Part shown: piece after piece, positions 8,653-17,287 of the stretch | How the letters are laid out: each line of letters starts with the position of its first letter | Numbering within the stretch: the stretch's first letter is position 1 | Origin: Anaerostipes rhamnosivorans | Lineage (GTDB): Bacteria; Bacillota; Clostridia; Lachnospirales; Lachnospiraceae | Assembly (NCBI RefSeq): GCF_005280655.1 | Contig: NZ_CP040058.1 | Location: forward strand, 1,588,001-1,652,000 | DNA: 64,000 bases | Direction of reading: 5' to 3' | The notes under the pieces: model-generated | The model's database searches: none | The model's input: the letters and a program-made list of their open reading frames with translations, nothing else | Told to the model about the DNA's origin: nothing | Position numbers and translations under genes: made by a program

Positions 8653-9195
8653 ATGATGGACAAAAAGGAACTGATTCAAAAAATTGAATCTATGGGTACA
8701 AAAAAAATCGTCTTGATCTTTGTTCTGGGCATCGCTTTGATTGTGTTTTCCTTTCCTTCATCCGGAAAGAAAACTTCAAAAAGCGCCAAGAGCACGGAAA
8801 GCCAGGAGGATACGTCATCCACGGACGCCTATGTCAAAAAACAGGAGCAGCGGCTCATGGCTGCGTTAAAGCAGGTGGAAGGTGTGGGAAAAGTCAAGGT
8901 GATGATTACTCTAAAATCTTCAAAAGAGTCAGTTGTCAACAAAGATACACCATATGAGGAGAGTACTAAAAAGGACGAAAAAACGGTAAAGGAAGACGAA
9001 GAGACCGTTTTGATTGATAAAGACGGGGAAAAAGTTCCTTACATAGTGAAAGAAGTAGAACCTGAAGTGGAAGGAGTTGTAGTGGTGGCACAAGGCGGAG
9101 GAAGCGATATTATCAACCAGAATATCGTCGATGCGGTGAGTGTGTTGTTTCACATTTCATCTTATAAAATAAAGGTGTTAAAAATGGAGGACTAA
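8653..9195 (+). CDS. spoIIIAG: stage III sporulation protein AG
   Basis: About 180 residues: short cytoplasmic tail, one membrane helix (KIVLIFVLGIALIVFSF), then an extracytoplasmic ring-building domain; SpoIIIAG forms the large ring of the feeding-tube channel. The frame also opens at GTG 8638, overlapping spoIIIAF, but AGGAAG (8644-8649) better fits ATG 8653 or 8656. Confidence 0.9.
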   Translation: MMDKKELIQKIESMGTKKIVLIFVLGIALIVFSFPSSGKKTSKSAKSTESQEDTSSTDAYVKKQEQRLMAALKQVEGVGKVKVMITLKSSKESVVNKDTPYEESTKKDEKTVKEDEETVLIDKDGEKVPYIVKEVEPEVEGVVVVAQGGGSDIINQNIVDAVSVLFHISSYKIKVLKMED

Positions 9196-9199
9196 GGAA

Positions 9200-9769
9200 A
9201 TGAAGAAAATCGTGAAAAAAAATCAATTAATCATCACAACTCTGGCTGTAATCATCGCAGTCGCGGGCTATGTCAATTATACGGGACAGTACATCACGAC
9301 TTCAAAAGATAAAGCAAAAACCGTGAGCAATACGGCAAAGACGGCATCCCAGAGCCAGGCCAAGGATGACATCACCGATGTAGGAGAGGCAGTGCTCACA
9401 AACGCCCAGGTAAGCAATTATGTGGCAAAAGCAAAGCTTGAGAGAGAACAGACCCACAGCAAAGCAAAGGATACCCTGGAAGAGATCATCAAAGATAAGA
9501 CCGTCAAGGACAGCGTGAAACAGGATGCAGTTGACAAACTCTCCACACTGGCAGAGCAGATGGAGATGGAGACAGCCACTGAAAATCTGTTGGGCGCCAA
9601 AGGATTTTTAAATTCCATTGTGACAATTCAAAACGGAAACGTGGACGTTTTGGTAAACTTAAAAGACATCTCCAAAGTGGAGAGAAGCCAGATTGAGGAT
9701 ATTGTCACAAGAAAGACCGGCTGCAAACTTGAAAATGTGGTGATCACGTCAATAAAAACAGAAGATTAA
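9200..9769 (+). CDS. spoIIIAH: stage III sporulation protein AH
   Basis: 189 residues: one N-terminal membrane helix (LIITTLAVIIAVAGYVNY), a linker rich in Lys, Thr, Ala and Ser, and a C-terminal YscJ/FliF-like ring domain that in known sporulators binds forespore SpoIIQ across the two membranes. Last gene of the operon; a strong terminator follows. Confidence 0.93.
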   Translation: MKKIVKKNQLIITTLAVIIAVAGYVNYTGQYITTSKDKAKTVSNTAKTASQSQAKDDITDVGEAVLTNAQVSNYVAKAKLEREQTHSKAKDTLEEIIKDKTVKDSVKQDAVDKLSTLAEQMEMETATENLLGAKGFLNSIVTIQNGNVDVLVNLKDISKVERSQIEDIVTRKTGCKLENVVITSIKTED

Positions 9770-9776
9770 AGATTCG

Positions 9777-9818
9777 GTGTGTAAATTCCATGGGAAGGGA
9801 TTTGCACACTTTCTTTTT
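9777..9818 (+). terminator. terminator of the spoIIIA operon
   Basis: A 13-pair stem (GTGTGTAAATTCC at 9777-9789 with GGGATTTGCACAC at 9797-9809, two G-U pairs) followed by TTTCTTTTTT. Confidence 0.85.
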
Positions 9819-9820
9819 TC

Positions 9821-9850
9821 TTGCATAACATCAATAAGTTTTGGTATAAT
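9821..9850 (+). promoter_or_regulatory. sigma-A promoter of the asp23-nusB-xseA unit
   Basis: TTGCAT (9821-9826), 18-base spacer, TATAAT (9845-9850), 74 bases before the asp23 ATG. Confidence 0.75.
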
Positions 9851-9923
9851 TAACATACTGTATATATGAAGGATCATAGAACAGAAGAAAAAGTTTTTAG
9901 AAGCAATCAGCAGGAGGCTTTTT

Positions 9924-10301
9924 ATGGAGAATAAAAGTAGTAGTTATAAGATTCAGGAAAAAGGGCTGCTCGGAGAGGTGAAGATCGCAGACGATGTCAT
10001 CGCGATCATTGCGGGACTGGCAGCGACAGAAGTCAAAGGAGTCGCAGGCATGTGCGGCAATATCACAAATGAGCTGGTGAGCAAGCTGGGTATGAAGAAG
10101 CTTTCCAAGGGTGTGCACGTCAATGTGGAGGGAAATCATGTCAGTGTGGATCTGGCCATAGAACTGGATTACGGAGTCAGTATTGCACAGATTTCCAAGA
10201 AGGTGCAGGAGAAGGTCAAGACAGCCATAGAAAATATGACAGGGATGACCGTCGATGAAGTCAACGTAAGGATCGCCGGCGTAGCCCTGGAAGAAGAATA
10301 A
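9924..10301 (+). CDS. Asp23/Gls24 family protein (YqhY-like)
   Basis: 125-residue cytoplasmic protein of the Asp23 family. YqhY-type members sit next to acetyl-CoA carboxylase or nusB genes and are thought to influence envelope or fatty acid homeostasis; the exact role is unknown. The conserved core ADDVIAIIAGLAATEVKGVAG and a Val/Ile-rich tail are visible. The AGGAGG site is 8 bases from the ATG. Confidence 0.9.
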   Translation: MENKSSSYKIQEKGLLGEVKIADDVIAIIAGLAATEVKGVAGMCGNITNELVSKLGMKKLSKGVHVNVEGNHVSVDLAIELDYGVSIAQISKKVQEKVKTAIENMTGMTVDEVNVRIAGVALEEE

Positions 10302-10363
10302 TCAAAAGAGACGGAGCTGTGAAAATCAGTTCCGTTCTTACTGTAAAGAGAAAGGACCGTAGG

Positions 10364-10759
10364 ATGACAAGGAGTAAATTAAGAGAGCAGATGTTCCGTC
10401 TGTGTTTTTCCATTGATTTTCATGCAACAGAGGAGTTTGAAGCGCAGGCTGACCTGTACTTGGAAGAAAATGATTTTTTCAGGAACAAAGAAAAAGAGTA
10501 CATCAAGAAAAGGACGCTTGACATGCTGTCCCGTCTTGGTGAGATCGACCAGAAGATCAATGAAAACAGCAAAGGATGGGATATTAAGAGGCTTGGAAAG
10601 GCAGAGCTTACGATCTTAAGAATTGCGGTTTATGAAATTATGTTTGATGAGGATATCCCCAACAAAGTTGCCATCAACGAAGCAGTGGAACTTTCTAAGA
10701 CCTACTGCAATGAAAAAGCGGCATCCTTTGTCAATGGGATTTTAGGAAAGATTGGTTAG
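10364..10759 (+). CDS. nusB: transcription antitermination protein NusB
   Basis: 131-residue all-helical RNA-binding protein that acts with NusE/S10 in antitermination of rRNA transcription. The open frame reaches back to GTG 10319, but ATG 10364 behind GTAGGA gives the normal length and N-terminus (TRSKLREQMFRLCFSIDF). The C-terminal motif NEAVELSKTY followed by ASFVNGILGKI is diagnostic. xseA starts immediately after the stop. Confidence 0.93.
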   Translation: MTRSKLREQMFRLCFSIDFHATEEFEAQADLYLEENDFFRNKEKEYIKKRTLDMLSRLGEIDQKINENSKGWDIKRLGKAELTILRIAVYEIMFDEDIPNKVAINEAVELSKTYCNEKAASFVNGILGKIG

Positions 10760-11962
10760 ATGAACAAGGTATTTTCAGTTGCGCAGATCAATGCGTATAT
10801 CAAAAGAATCTTTCAGAGCGATTATGCTCTGAATCGGATTTATATCAAGGGGGAAGTCTCCAACTGTAAGTATCATTCCTCGGGGCATATTTATTTTTCC
10901 CTGAAGGATGATAAAAGCCAGATCTCCTGTGTGATGTTTGCCAACCAGAGGATGAACGGGCTGGATTTTGATATGGAGAACGGGCAGACAGTCATTGTCT
11001 CAGGGAGCATCAGCGTGTTTGAGAGAAACGGTACTTATCAGCTCTATGCCAATGAGATTTCCCTGGACGGCATCGGAAGACTCTATGTAGAGTTTGAAAA
11101 GCTCAAGGAGAGACTGTATCAGGAGGGGCTATTCGATCACGAGAAGAAAAAGCCGATCCCAAGGAATCCCAAATCGGTAGGCATCGTCACGGCGAAGACA
11201 GGAGCAGCGATCCAGGATATCATCAGTGTGGCAAAGCGGAGAAATCCCTATGTGCAGCTTGTGCTGTATCCGGCTCAGGTACAGGGGGACGGTGCATCGG
11301 ATACCATTGTAAAGGGAATCCAGACATTGGACCGTTACGGCGTGGATGTTATCATCATTGGCCGGGGCGGCGGGTCCATTGAGGATCTCTGGGCATTTAA
11401 CGAAGAAAAGGTGGCCAGAGCCGTCTATGCGGCCAGAACACCGATCATTTCTGGTACAGGCCACGAGGTGGACACGACAATCGCAGATTATGCGGCAGAT
11501 TTAAGAGCAGCCACTCCCACTGCGGCATGTGAGCTTGCGGTGCCGGATCTCAGGGAGACACTGGAAGCCATTGATGTTAGAAAGCGCAGGCTTTTTGCAC
11601 AGATGCAGTATGTCACAGGCAATTACCGTCTCAAGGTAGAGAGATACCGAAGGAAGATGCATGGGTTTGATCCGAGGCTTAAGCTCCAGGAACAGAAGAT
11701 GATCTTTGCGGAATTAGAAGAACGGCTTCATGGGCGGATGGATCACCTCAAGAAGGACTACCGCCACAGGCTTGAGATCTATATGGAACGGCTTCACGGA
11801 ATGTCACCTACAGCGAAGCTGATCGGGGGATATGGATATCTGTCAGTGGGAGACAACGAGCCACTCACATCTGTGAAGGGGGTTAAGATCGGGGAGGAAG
11901 TGACGATCACCATTTCCGACGGGCAGCTCACCACAGAAGTCAGAGACATTAGAGATATTTAG
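10760..11962 (+). CDS. xseA: exodeoxyribonuclease VII large subunit
   Basis: 400-residue catalytic subunit degrading single-stranded DNA. N-terminal OB fold at residues 1-100 (IYIKGEVSNCKYHSSGHIYF), nuclease domain at about 125-330 with GRGGGSIEDLWAFNEE and GHEVDTTIADYAAD, and a long coiled C-terminal part. The ATG abuts the nusB stop with no spacer; the ribosome site AGGAAAG lies inside nusB. Somewhat shorter than the E. coli protein, as usual in Firmicutes. Confidence 0.95.
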   Translation: MNKVFSVAQINAYIKRIFQSDYALNRIYIKGEVSNCKYHSSGHIYFSLKDDKSQISCVMFANQRMNGLDFDMENGQTVIVSGSISVFERNGTYQLYANEISLDGIGRLYVEFEKLKERLYQEGLFDHEKKKPIPRNPKSVGIVTAKTGAAIQDIISVAKRRNPYVQLVLYPAQVQGDGASDTIVKGIQTLDRYGVDVIIIGRGGGSIEDLWAFNEEKVARAVYAARTPIISGTGHEVDTTIADYAADLRAATPTAACELAVPDLRETLEAIDVRKRRLFAQMQYVTGNYRLKVERYRRKMHGFDPRLKLQEQKMIFAELEERLHGRMDHLKKDYRHRLEIYMERLHGMSPTAKLIGGYGYLSVGDNEPLTSVKGVKIGEEVTITISDGQLTTEVRDIRDI

Positions 11963-11969
11963 ATAACGG

Positions 11970-12010
11970 AGCACTTTTACAAATGAGACATGTAGAAGTG
12001 CTTTTTCTTT
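11970..12010 (+). terminator. terminator after xseA
   Basis: GCACTTTTAC (11971-11980) pairs with GTAGAAGTGC (11992-12001, one G-U pair) and is followed by TTTTTCTTT. It separates xseA from xseB, which is unusual for subunits of one enzyme. Confidence 0.75.
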
Positions 12011-12023
12011 ATAAAAATTTAAG

Positions 12024-12052
12024 TTGAATGAACGTCTGTTCTGAATTATAAT
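12024..12052 (+). promoter_or_regulatory. sigma-A promoter upstream of xseB-ispA-dxs
   Basis: TTGAAT (12024-12029), 17-base spacer, TATAAT (12047-12052). A second candidate, extended -10 TGA-TATAAT, lies at 12095-12103. Confidence 0.65.
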
Positions 12053-12143
12053 AATAACAACTGAAAATAAGGAAAAGATAATTCACAGAAAATATGATAT
12101 AATCTAAAAAATAGATGCAGAAAGGATATGAGGTACCACAGAT

Positions 12144-12356
12144 ATGGCTAAGGAGAAATTTCAGATAGATGAAGGATTTATACAGCTGGATGAGATCATC
12201 AAGCAGCTGGAGCAGGAGGACGTGAAGCTGTCTGACGCAGTAGCTCTATATACAAAGGGCGTGGAAGTGCTGAAGGAATGCAGGGATTCCTTGGACAAGG
12301 TGGAGAAGGAACTGATCATTTTAGAGCAGGATGGAGAACAGAATGGATCATTTTAA
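12144..12356 (+). CDS. xseB: exodeoxyribonuclease VII small subunit
   Basis: 70-residue helical hairpin protein that binds XseA. The sequence FIQLDEIIKQLEQEDVKLSD and a downstream heptad-like pattern fit the family. It has its own promoter, split from xseA by a terminator. Its end overlaps the start of ispA. Confidence 0.92.
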   Translation: MAKEKFQIDEGFIQLDEIIKQLEQEDVKLSDAVALYTKGVEVLKECRDSLDKVEKELIILEQDGEQNGSF

Positions 12357-13236
12357 ACAAGAGATGGCAAAGAGAACAGAACACATTGAGAGTGTGCTGG
12401 ATATCTATCTTCCCAAACCGGAAGGACTGCAGAAGACAGTGCTTACGGCCATGAACACAACAGTCCGGGCAGGGGGGAAGAGACTCAGGCCTATGCTCAT
12501 GGAGGAAACCTATAAGATGTTCGGCGGTACAGGCAGGGTCATAGAACCATTTATGGCGGCGATCGAGATGATCCATACCTATTCCCTGATCCATGATGAT
12601 CTGCCGGCACTGGATAACGATGACTACCGCAGGGGACAGAAGACCTGCCATATCGTCTACGGGGAAGATATGGCGGTCCTGGCTGGAGATGCGCTGTTAA
12701 ACTATGCTTTTGAGACCGCATCCGCAGCTTTTGATATGGAGGACGCAGATCTTTTAAGAACTGCAAAGGCCATCCAGATCCTGGCAAGGAAACCGGGCAT
12801 TTATGGTATGATCGGCGGTCAGACAGCTGATGTGGAACTGGAGGGCAGAGAGCTATCATTAGATGAGATCATGTTTATCCACCACAATAAAACTTCTGCG
12901 CTGATCGAAGCGTGCCTGATGATTGGTGCAGTGCTTGCGGGTGCTTCTGATGAGCAGGTTCACCATATGGAACAGTGTGGAAGGAAGATCGGGCTGGCGT
13001 TTCAGATTCAGGATGATATTCTGGATATTACAGGGACAGAGGAAGAGATCGGCAAACCTGTGGGCAGTGATGAGAAGAATCACAAAACCACATATGTGAC
13101 GTTAAAAGGTATTGAGCAGGCCAAACGAGATGTAGAGCTTATCTCTATGGAAGCGGTCTCTGTGCTTAAGGATTATGATGAGGCAGACGGTTATCTGACC
13201 GGTCTGGTGGAGTATCTGATCCACAGGACCTATTAA
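12343..13236 (+). CDS. ispA: geranyl/farnesyl diphosphate synthase
   Basis: 297 residues; condenses isopentenyl diphosphate with allylic diphosphates for quinone-independent isoprenoids such as undecaprenyl carriers. First Asp-rich motif IHDDLPALDNDD and second motif FQIQDDILDITG are intact; GGKRLRPM binds substrate. The frame opens at ATG 12331, but GGAGAA (12333-12338) sits correctly for ATG 12343. It overlaps xseB by 14 bases, implying coupled translation. Followed by dxs, also an isoprenoid gene. Confidence 0.94.
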   Translation: MDHFKQEMAKRTEHIESVLDIYLPKPEGLQKTVLTAMNTTVRAGGKRLRPMLMEETYKMFGGTGRVIEPFMAAIEMIHTYSLIHDDLPALDNDDYRRGQKTCHIVYGEDMAVLAGDALLNYAFETASAAFDMEDADLLRTAKAIQILARKPGIYGMIGGQTADVELEGRELSLDEIMFIHHNKTSALIEACLMIGAVLAGASDEQVHHMEQCGRKIGLAFQIQDDILDITGTEEEIGKPVGSDEKNHKTTYVTLKGIEQAKRDVELISMEAVSVLKDYDEADGYLTGLVEYLIHRTY

Positions 13237-13264
13237 GCAAAAGGAAGACATTGAAGGAGTCAAT

Positions 13265-15142
13265 ATGTTAGAACAGATAAAGCATCCCAATGACATAAAG
13301 AGTATCAATCCGAAAGATTACAGACTTCTGGCCAAAGAGATCCGGAAGTTTTTGCTTTTGAATGTAAGCAGAACAGGAGGCCATCTGGCTTCCAATCTGG
13401 GAGCCGTGGAGCTTACAATGGCTCTGCATCTTACGATGGATTTTCCGAAAGACCAGCTGGTTTTTGACGTAGGGCACCAGTCCTATGTCCATAAGATTCT
13501 CACAGGCAGGATGGAAGGATTTAAAAGTCTGCGCCAGTACGGCGGCATGAGTGGTTTTCCAAAGCGCACGGAGAGTGACTGCGATGCGTTTCACAGCGGA
13601 CACAGCTCTACATCCATAGGTGTTGCCCTGGGTCTTGCACAGGCCAGGGACCTGAAGGGAACGGATGAGACCATCGTGGCGGTTCTGGGTGACGGGGCTC
13701 TTTCCGGTGGTATGGCTTATGAGGCTCTTAATAACATGGCCAGACTCAGGGAAAAGAAACAAAAGCTCATCGTAGTACTCAATGACAATAAGATGTCCAT
13801 ATCGGAGAATGTAGGCGGAATGTCCGGCTACCTGAACCGGGTGCGGTCTAAAAAAGAATATGTAGATTTTAAAGGAAATATTGAAAAATCATTGATGCAG
13901 ATTCCATTAGTGGGAGAACCCATTGCCAAAGGCCTAAAGAAATCCAAGGATTCCATCAAGCAGCTGTTTGTGCCGGGGATGATGTTTGAAGATATGGGGA
14001 TTACTTATATCGGACCCATTGATGGGCACAATGTACCGCTTTTGGTGGAGACCTTTGAGCGCGCCAAGAAGCTGGATGAGCCAATCATTCTCCATGTAGT
14101 CACAAAAAAGGGAAAGGGATATAAGTTTGCAGAACAAGATCCTTCCCGTTTTCACGGAGTAAATCCCTTCAATGTTCGGACCGGGAAAGCGCTGAAAAGC
14201 GGGGGAGGTCTGTCCTATACAGATATTTTTTCCGAGACAGTCACCGCTCTTGCACAGGAAGATCCGGAGATTGTGGCTGTTACAGCGGCTATGCCGGAGG
14301 GGACAGGACTTTCAAAGTTCCGTGAGAGATTCCCGGAGCGTTTTTTTGACGTGGGTATTGCTGAGCAGCATGCCGTGGCATTCTGTGCAGGTATGGCAGC
14401 TAAAGGACTGAAGCCCGTGGCCGCTGTTTATTCCACATTTTTGCAGAGGGCATATGACCAGCTGCTGCATGATGTGGGCATCGGAAGGCTCAACATGCTG
14501 ATCGGCGTGGACCGGTCCGGCCTGGTAGGAGCAGACGGTGAAACACATCAGGGTATCTTTGATGTGACTTATCTGTCTTCCATCCCAAATTTTACAGTGA
14601 TGGCCCCGATCAACGGAAAAGAATTAAAAGAAATGGTCACCTGCGCTCTCAAAGAATTTGATGGACCCGTGGCTGTCAAATACTCCCGTGGCTCCGCATC
14701 CAATTTGTTTGAAGAGCAGTATACTCCGCTTAAAAAGGGGAAAGGATGTATCCTAAAGCAAGGCCTGGACATTGCACTGATTCCTCTCGGCAACATGATG
14801 GAGGAAGGAATTCTAGTATATGAAGAACTGATAAAGGACGGGTATACGCCTACACTGGTCAATCCAAGATTTGTAAAGCCTCTGGACGAGGAGTTAATTT
14901 GTTCTCTCATGGATAGACACCGTCTGATCGTAACGATGGAGGAGGGGGTCTTAAATGGAGGATTCGGGCAGCAGGTGACACAGATCCTCACCGAGCATGA
15001 TTACAAAGGAAGGATCCGGAATATCGGTATTGATGACCGTTTTGTGGAGCACGGTTCCGTAGGTGAACTCAGAAAGATGCTGGGGCTTGACAGCGCGTCA
15101 ATGACACATAAGATCAAAGAGTGGATTGGAGATAAAGCATGA
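13265..15142 (+). CDS. dxs: 1-deoxy-D-xylulose-5-phosphate synthase
   Basis: 625-residue thiamine diphosphate enzyme, first step of the MEP isoprenoid pathway (pyruvate plus glyceraldehyde 3-phosphate). The ThDP site GDGALSGGMAYEALNN lies near residue 150; the central transketolase domain has DRSGLVGADGETHQG; the C-terminal domain has MEEGVLNGGFG. Length normal. GAAGGAG precedes the ATG. Overlaps tlyA by 4 bases. Confidence 0.97.
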   Translation: MLEQIKHPNDIKSINPKDYRLLAKEIRKFLLLNVSRTGGHLASNLGAVELTMALHLTMDFPKDQLVFDVGHQSYVHKILTGRMEGFKSLRQYGGMSGFPKRTESDCDAFHSGHSSTSIGVALGLAQARDLKGTDETIVAVLGDGALSGGMAYEALNNMARLREKKQKLIVVLNDNKMSISENVGGMSGYLNRVRSKKEYVDFKGNIEKSLMQIPLVGEPIAKGLKKSKDSIKQLFVPGMMFEDMGITYIGPIDGHNVPLLVETFERAKKLDEPIILHVVTKKGKGYKFAEQDPSRFHGVNPFNVRTGKALKSGGGLSYTDIFSETVTALAQEDPEIVAVTAAMPEGTGLSKFRERFPERFFDVGIAEQHAVAFCAGMAAKGLKPVAAVYSTFLQRAYDQLLHDVGIGRLNMLIGVDRSGLVGADGETHQGIFDVTYLSSIPNFTVMAPINGKELKEMVTCALKEFDGPVAVKYSRGSASNLFEEQYTPLKKGKGCILKQGLDIALIPLGNMMEEGILVYEELIKDGYTPTLVNPRFVKPLDEELICSLMDRHRLIVTMEEGVLNGGFGQQVTQILTEHDYKGRIRNIGIDDRFVEHGSVGELRKMLGLDSASMTHKIKEWIGDKA

Positions 15143-15957
15143 AAGAACGATTAGATGTGCTTCTGGTAAAAAGAGGCCTTGCGGCGTCCAGAGAGAAGGC
15201 GAAGGCCATCATCATGTCAGGCGTAGTTTTTGTGGACGGCCAGAGAGAAGACAAGGCAGGCACTATGATTAAAGAGGAACTGCCCATTGAGATCAAAGGA
15301 AAAACACTAAAATACGTAAGCCGTGGAGGATTGAAGCTGGAAAAGGCAATGAACCAGTTCGGTATCCGCCTGGACGGCAGGGTGTGTATGGATGTGGGGG
15401 CATCCACCGGAGGATTTACCCACTGTATGCTTCTGAATGGGGCAAAGAAGGTCTATTCCGTGGATGTAGGGCACGGGCAGCTGGACTGGAGCCTGAGAAA
15501 CGATGAGAGAGTCGTGTGTATGGAGCGTACCAATATGCGCTATGTAACTCTGGAGGATATTGATGAACCGGCACAGTTTGTTTCCATTGACGTTTCCTTT
15601 ATCTCATTGACCAAGATCCTGCCGGCGGTTTACGGGATCCTGGAGACCGGAGGTGAAGTTACTGCCCTGATCAAACCTCAGTTCGAGGCCGGCAGGGAAA
15701 AGGTCGGAAAAAAGGGAGTGGTAAGGGATCCGGCGGTTCATGAGGAAGTCATTGAAAAGATCACAGAGTTTGCCAGCGGCAATGGCTTTGAACTCCTTCA
15801 TCTGGATTATTCTCCGATCAAAGGGCCGGAGGGAAACATAGAGTACCTCCTTCATATGAGAAAGACGGAAGAAAAGCAGCATGAGAATGTCCTAAAAGGA
15901 AAGATACCGGAAGTGGTGGGGGCATCCCACGGTGACTTGGAGAAGGCAAAAGAGTAG
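15139..15957 (+). CDS. tlyA: TlyA-type rRNA 2'-O-methyltransferase with S4 domain
   Basis: 272 residues. The S4 RNA-binding domain at 1-60 (RLDVLLVKRGLAASREKAKA) precedes a Rossmann methyltransferase with the SAM loop DVGASTGGFTHC near residue 90. Family members methylate ribose in 16S and/or 23S rRNA and are sometimes annotated as hemolysin. In Bacillus the orthologue (YqxC) sits in the same dxs-tlyA-nadK-argR-recN order. The ATGA overlap with dxs suggests translational coupling. Confidence 0.93.
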   Translation: MKERLDVLLVKRGLAASREKAKAIIMSGVVFVDGQREDKAGTMIKEELPIEIKGKTLKYVSRGGLKLEKAMNQFGIRLDGRVCMDVGASTGGFTHCMLLNGAKKVYSVDVGHGQLDWSLRNDERVVCMERTNMRYVTLEDIDEPAQFVSIDVSFISLTKILPAVYGILETGGEVTALIKPQFEAGREKVGKKGVVRDPAVHEEVIEKITEFASGNGFELLHLDYSPIKGPEGNIEYLLHMRKTEEKQHENVLKGKIPEVVGASHGDLEKAKE

Positions 15958-15970
15958 AAGAAGGTAGACA

Positions 15971-16819
15971 ATGAAGAATTTTTTGATTATGACCAATGAA
16001 GTGAAGGACCCCGGTTTTGCCGCATCGAACCGGATCAAGGAATATCTTGAGGCAAAGGGCGGGACGGCCGTCTTAAGAGAAGATTTTACGGAAGATACCC
16101 AGACTTACTCCAATATTCCCGATGATGCGGAATGCGTGATCATCTTGGGGGGAGACGGAACGATGCTGCATGCATCCCGGCTGATCGCACCTCATGACCT
16201 TCCAGTGGTGGGAGTCAATCTGGGTACCCTTGGTTTTCTGACAGAGATCGAAATGTCCCATCTCTCAGAAGGTCTTGACGATCTGCTCAATGACCGGTTT
16301 CATATCGAGGAGAGGATGATGCTGGAGGGATGTATTTTCCACAGGGATATTTCCTGTTACCGGCTTTCCGCCCTCAACGACATTGTGATCACCAGGAGCG
16401 GTTTTTCCAGGATTATTTCGTTTAAGATCATTGTCAACGGTGAGCTCTTGGATGTGTATGCTGCGGACGGTGTGATCATTTCCACACCTACCGGATCCAC
16501 GGGATACAACCTCTCGGCCGGGGGACCCATAGTCAATCCGGAGGCGAATGTCATACTGATTACTCCGGTATGTCCGCATTCTTTGCAGGCAAAGAGTATT
16601 GTGCTGGGAGAATGGGATACCATTGAGATCCATATACAGAAGGTGCGCAAAACACAGCTTGAGGAGGCTCTGGTCACCTTTGACGGGCAGGTGGCAGAAC
16701 GTCTGAACCCTGGCGATATCATAAAGATCAACAAGTCCCGGAAGGTGGCGAAGGTTGTCAAAGTACAAGAAAGAAGTTTTTATCATACACTCCGTGCGAA
16801 AGTTGGTGGAAAAGCATGA
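15971..16819 (+). CDS. nadK: NAD kinase
   Basis: 282 residues; phosphorylates NAD to NADP. The conserved ILGGDGTMLHASR, NLGTLGFLTE and STPTGSTGYNLSAGGP motifs are present. GAAGGTAG precedes the ATG; the stop overlaps argR by 4 bases. Confidence 0.95.
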   Translation: MKNFLIMTNEVKDPGFAASNRIKEYLEAKGGTAVLREDFTEDTQTYSNIPDDAECVIILGGDGTMLHASRLIAPHDLPVVGVNLGTLGFLTEIEMSHLSEGLDDLLNDRFHIEERMMLEGCIFHRDISCYRLSALNDIVITRSGFSRIISFKIIVNGELLDVYAADGVIISTPTGSTGYNLSAGGPIVNPEANVILITPVCPHSLQAKSIVLGEWDTIEIHIQKVRKTQLEEALVTFDGQVAERLNPGDIIKINKSRKVAKVVKVQERSFYHTLRAKVGGKA

Positions 16820-17280
16820 AAAAAAAGAGACAGCAGGCAATCATTGAACTGATCGCCAAAAGGCCTATCGAGACCCAGGAGGAACTGACGAACCGTCTGA
16901 ATGAACAGGGCTTTAAAACGACCCAGGCGACGGTCTCCAGGGATATCAGAGAACTTGAGCTGACTAAAATCCCGCTTCCGGACGGAAGACAGGCATATGG
17001 GCTGCTGGCCGCCAGGGAAAAAGAAGTAGCAAAGTCCTACCAGCGGATTCTAAATGACGCTATTGTTTCTATGGAGACAGCGGGAAATCTTCTGGTCATT
17101 AAAACGGCGGCAGGTATGGCGATGGCCTGTGCCGCTGCTCTGGATGATTTGGATCTTCCAGGGCTTTTGGGATCCATCGCAGGGGATGACACAATTTTCT
17201 GTGCGGTCAGAGAGCAGGAAAAAGGCAGCGATATCATCGGAGAGATTCGTCTGATGATGGAAAGCACAAGTGATAAGTAG
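16816..17280 (+). CDS. argR: arginine repressor ArgR/AhrC
   Basis: 154-residue hexameric regulator of arginine metabolism. The winged helix at residues 1-70 includes TTQATVSRDIRELEL; the C-terminal oligomerisation and arginine-binding domain has LLGSIAGDDTIFCAV. No ARG box was identified in this window. Coupled to nadK by an ATGA overlap, and followed by recN as in Bacillus. Confidence 0.95.
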   Translation: MKKKRQQAIIELIAKRPIETQEELTNRLNEQGFKTTQATVSRDIRELELTKIPLPDGRQAYGLLAAREKEVAKSYQRILNDAIVSMETAGNLLVIKTAAGMAMACAAALDDLDLPGLLGSIAGDDTIFCAVREQEKGSDIIGEIRLMMESTSDK

Positions 17281-17287
17281 GTGAACT

